Positions 61,905 to 64,000 of a stretch of DNA of 64,000 nt are shown here, piece by piece. The stretch's first letter is position 1; each line of letters starts with the position of its first letter. The position numbers and the translations under genes were made by a program. Source of the DNA: Vibrio splendidus (lineage in GTDB: Bacteria > Pseudomonadota > Gammaproteobacteria > Enterobacterales > Vibrionaceae). Location: contig NZ_CP031056.1 of NCBI RefSeq assembly GCF_003345295.1, forward strand, positions 186,001 to 250,000, read 5' to 3'. The notes under the pieces were generated by a model. The model did no database searches. It was not told the DNA's origin and saw only the letters and a program-made list of their open reading frames with translations.

Positions 61905-63248
61905 ATGCAACGTATTGCTTTGATTGAAGATGACGCAATTGTGCGTCAAGCAACCAGCCAATGGTTGCAGTTGGCTGGCTTCGATGTCACCGCATTTGAG
62001 GTTGGACAAGACGCGTTAGATGCGGTCGTGGAAGGTGATTTTCAGACCATCATTAGCGATGTGCGCTTACCTGATATTGATGGTGTTGAACTGTTAAGTC
62101 GCTTTAAAGGTTTGGTGCCAGAAGTACCTGTTATCTTGATCACCGGACATGGTGATGTCGATATGGCCGTTAAGGCATTACAGCAAGGCGCGTATGATTT
62201 TATAGAAAAGCCGTTCGATCCAGAGCGTTTGTCTCAAACGGTATCGGAAGCGGTAGATAAACATCAAAGTGGTCAAGATAGGATAAATCGTCAAAGCTAT
62301 TTGGATAACCTGAAGGGCATTGAACAAGTTCTGATTGGCCGCAGCAGAGTGATGTGTGCATTACGAGAACAAATACAAAAAGTCGCTTCAATTGATACCA
62401 ATGTGATCATTTATGGTGAAACTGGCTGTGGGAAAGAGCTCGTTGCCTCTTGTTTACATAAATTTAGCCAGCGTAAACCTCATCCTTTTGTGCCACTAAA
62501 CTGTGGTGCGATTCCAGAGAATTTATTTGAAAGCGAGCTGTTTGGTCATGAAGCCGGGGCATTTACTGGTGCTGCTAAACGACGCATTGGTAAGCTTGAA
62601 TTTGCCGACAAAGGTACGGTCTTTCTTGACGAAATAGAAAGTATGCCGTTGTCGATGCAAGTCAAAGTGCTACGTACTTTACAAGACAATGTTGTTGAGC
62701 GTGTCGGTGGTAATCAACAGCAACATGTTGATTTAAGAATAGTTTCAGCTTCGAAATGCGACCTTTTAAATCATCCGGACTTTCGCCAAGATCTTTTCTA
62801 TCGTTTGAACGTTGCTCAACTGCATTTACCTCCCCTTAGTGAACGAGAAGACGATGCTCTTATCCTTTTTGAACACTTCACTCAAGAAGCGAACAGCGAA
62901 ACCCGAGCGGCCAGTGAAGCCGATCGCTATGCCTTGTTGTCGTATGCATGGCCGGGCAATGTGCGTGAACTGCGTAATGTTGCGATTCGTTTTGCGCTGG
63001 ATGAAAGCCTGACCGTTGGTGATATTTTGGCGTGTCGTCCTAATTCTGTCACAGAGTCCACAACGGCAGGCATCCCGTTGGCGGTTCAAGTGCAGAGCTT
63101 TGAACGGAAAGTGATTCATGATGCGCTAGTGCGTTATCAGGGACGCATCAATGATGTTATGCAAGACTTGGATTTACCTCGTCGAACATTGAACCAAAAG
63201 ATGGTGCGTTATGGGTTGAATCGAAGTGACTACGTCGATTCTCAATGA
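61905..63248 (+). CDS. DctD-like sigma-54-dependent response regulator
   Basis: The 447-residue protein has a receiver domain (phospho-acceptor Asp in TIISDVRLPDIDG), a full AAA+ domain with Walker A GETGCGKE, the sigma-54-contact loop GAFTGA and Walker B GTVFLDEIESM, and a Fis-type helix-turn-helix at the end (GRINDVMQDLDLPRRTLNQKM). I chose the ATG at 61905, preceded by GGGAAGA, because the receiver begins there; a longer frame from 61776 would add 43 residues unlike the family. It is expected to bind the dyads at 63390 and 63423 and activate the TAXI gene. Confidence 0.93.
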   Translation: MQRIALIEDDAIVRQATSQWLQLAGFDVTAFEVGQDALDAVVEGDFQTIISDVRLPDIDGVELLSRFKGLVPEVPVILITGHGDVDMAVKALQQGAYDFIEKPFDPERLSQTVSEAVDKHQSGQDRINRQSYLDNLKGIEQVLIGRSRVMCALREQIQKVASIDTNVIIYGETGCGKELVASCLHKFSQRKPHPFVPLNCGAIPENLFESELFGHEAGAFTGAAKRRIGKLEFADKGTVFLDEIESMPLSMQVKVLRTLQDNVVERVGGNQQQHVDLRIVSASKCDLLNHPDFRQDLFYRLNVAQLHLPPLSEREDDALILFEHFTQEANSETRAASEADRYALLSYAWPGNVRELRNVAIRFALDESLTVGDILACRPNSVTESTTAGIPLAVQVQSFERKVIHDALVRYQGRINDVMQDLDLPRRTLNQKMVRYGLNRSDYVDSQ

Positions 63249-63278
63249 TCGGTTTGACAGTCGTGTTTATTGGATATT

Positions 63279-63300
63279 GATGAGCAATAAATGGCTCATC
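63279..63300. terminator. Inverted repeat after the DctD-like gene
   Basis: GATGAGC / GCTCATC arms around AATAAATG, 30 bases after the stop codon. No clean T tract; a weak terminator or further protein site. Confidence 0.4.
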
Positions 63301-63389
63301 GTATATTTATCACTTTATAAACACTGATCACATAAATATAACATGATGTGACCTGACCACCTTTAAGGGGATGTTAACTGCGGCTTTGG

Positions 63390-63444
63390 ATAAGCAAAAA
63401 ATAGCTTACTCATTAGTAGTGAAATAAGCAAAAAACGGCTTATT
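63390..63444. promoter_or_regulatory. Two upstream activator dyads for the DctD-like regulator
   Basis: ATAAGC...GCTTA (63390-63408) and AATAAGC...GGCTTATT (63423-63444) share the pattern TAAGCAAAAAAY-RGCTTA and have centres about 34 bases (three helical turns) apart, 50-100 bases upstream of a sigma-54 promoter. This is the usual layout for DctD-type enhancer sites. Confidence 0.75.
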
Positions 63445-63492
63445 TTAAATAGGTTTTAAAATAAAAGTAAATTAAAACAAATGGTTAAAAAC

Positions 63493-63508
63493 TGGCATTG
63501 CGCTTGCT
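63493..63508 (+). promoter_or_regulatory. Sigma-54 (-24/-12) promoter
   Basis: TGGCATTGCGCTTGCT has the GG at -24 and GC at -12 with correct 10-base spacing, 59 bases before the TAXI start codon. Confidence 0.88.
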
Positions 63509-63566
63509 ATCTAGTGATTGTTGTTAACAAAAATATAACGTGAATAACCCTACATGGAGAGTAACA

Positions 63567-64000
63567 ATGAAATACAACAAGCTAGTTAAAACTTTAGCGA
63601 TAGCAATGGCTTCTCTTGGCCTTATCAGTAATGCGTCAGCTGAAGAAGATCGCAGCTATATTTTAGCGACGGCCTCAACGGGTGGTACTTACTATCCGGT
63701 AGGTGTGGCCTTAGCGACATTGAGTAAAGTTAAGCTTGCGCCTAAGCAGCACTTTTCTTTAGCGGCTATCAGCTCTGCGGGCTCGGGTGAGAACGTAAAG
63801 TTGTTGAACGAGAACGAAGCTCAGTTCGCCATTCTACAAGGTTTGTATGGTGCTTGGGCTTGGCAGGGTTTGGGGCCATATGAGAAATCTGGCAGACAAA
63901 CTCAACTGCGTTCAGTTTCCATGTTATGGCAAAACGTTGAACACTTTATTGTGCGTTCAGATCTAGCAAAAACAGGTACGGTAAGCGATCTAGAGAACCT
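63567..64000 (+). CDS. TRAP transporter TAXI-family solute-binding protein (3' end cut by window)
   Basis: The visible 144 residues start with a signal peptide (MKYNKLVKTLAIAMASLGLISNASA-EE), then TAXI-family features: ILATASTGGTYYPVGVALATL near the mature N-terminus, SSAGSGENVKLLNENEAQFAILQG, and WQNVEHFIVRSD. TAXI proteins deliver small organic acids such as glutamate or 2-oxo acids to a fused TRAP permease, expected just past the window. It is preceded by a GGAGAG ribosome site, a sigma-54 promoter and activator dyads, so expression should depend on the adjacent two-component pair. Confidence 0.92.
   Translation, partial: MKYNKLVKTLAIAMASLGLISNASAEEDRSYILATASTGGTYYPVGVALATLSKVKLAPKQHFSLAAISSAGSGENVKLLNENEAQFAILQGLYGAWAWQGLGPYEKSGRQTQLRSVSMLWQNVEHFIVRSDLAKTGTVSDLEN

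Noticed and set aside
1..64000. Insertion sequences, prophage, integron or tRNA genes
   Set aside because: No transposase, integrase, phage gene, attC array or cloverleaf-like sequence was recognised in the window.

Overview
The window is the replication-origin region of the second chromosome of a Vibrio. The evidence is direct. A long minus-strand frame cut by the left edge reads as RctB, the initiator unique to Vibrionaceae chromosome II. Next to it lies an ori2-type array of Dam-site iterons with a consensus DnaA box, then parA2-parB2, and six perfect parS2-type palindromes (TTTACA-N-TGTAAA) scattered to 33.9 kb. A vqmR-vqmA quorum-sensing locus also points to Vibrio. The species cannot be fixed from sequence reading alone.

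Layout. 1-5.3 kb: rctB, ori2, parAB2. 5.4-9.6 kb: tmcA and a FapA-like DUF342 protein. 9.7-15.9 kb: a minus-strand lapC-lapG-lapD-lapB operon (type I secretion plus c-di-GMP-controlled adhesin proteolysis; no adhesin gene in view). 16-19.4 kb: a DctB/DctD-like two-component pair whose AAA+ domain looks degenerate. 19.5-21.3 kb: pdxH, vqmA and the VqmR small RNA with its VqmA operator. 21.4-24.6 kb: two paralogous exported coiled-coil/PEGA proteins, one with an added SUMF1 domain. 24.9-25.0 kb: an isolated cluster of ori2-like RctB motifs. 25-31.6 kb: proline catabolism, with PutA's C-terminal domain split into its own gene. 31.9-48.2 kb: regulators, an NTF2-like exported protein, an ABC exporter, CtlX, a small lipase-like hydrolase, a GNAT protein, MscS/ZntB, EptA, and two tandem outer-membrane barrel genes.

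48.5-59.5 kb: an isochorismatase-like hydrolase followed by a catabolic cluster: RpiR regulator, fold-III PLP enzyme, N-acyl-D-amino-acid deacylase-like amidohydrolase, RidA, SSS symporter, KDG kinase, KDPG aldolase and periplasmic GH20 hexosaminidase. Together these fit uptake and breakdown of N-acetylglucosaminic acid (oxidised chitin ends) better than simple D-amino-acid use; this is inference. 59.6-64 kb: a second, intact DctB/DctD pair and the start of a TRAP-TAXI binding-protein gene preceded by a textbook sigma-54 promoter and two dyad activator sites.

A further theme is intergenic short tandem repeats. Three loci share an 18-bp period and a CTATAA-type core, and others have 8-, 14-, 15- and 16-bp units. 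They lie outside genes and are not explained by the annotated functions.
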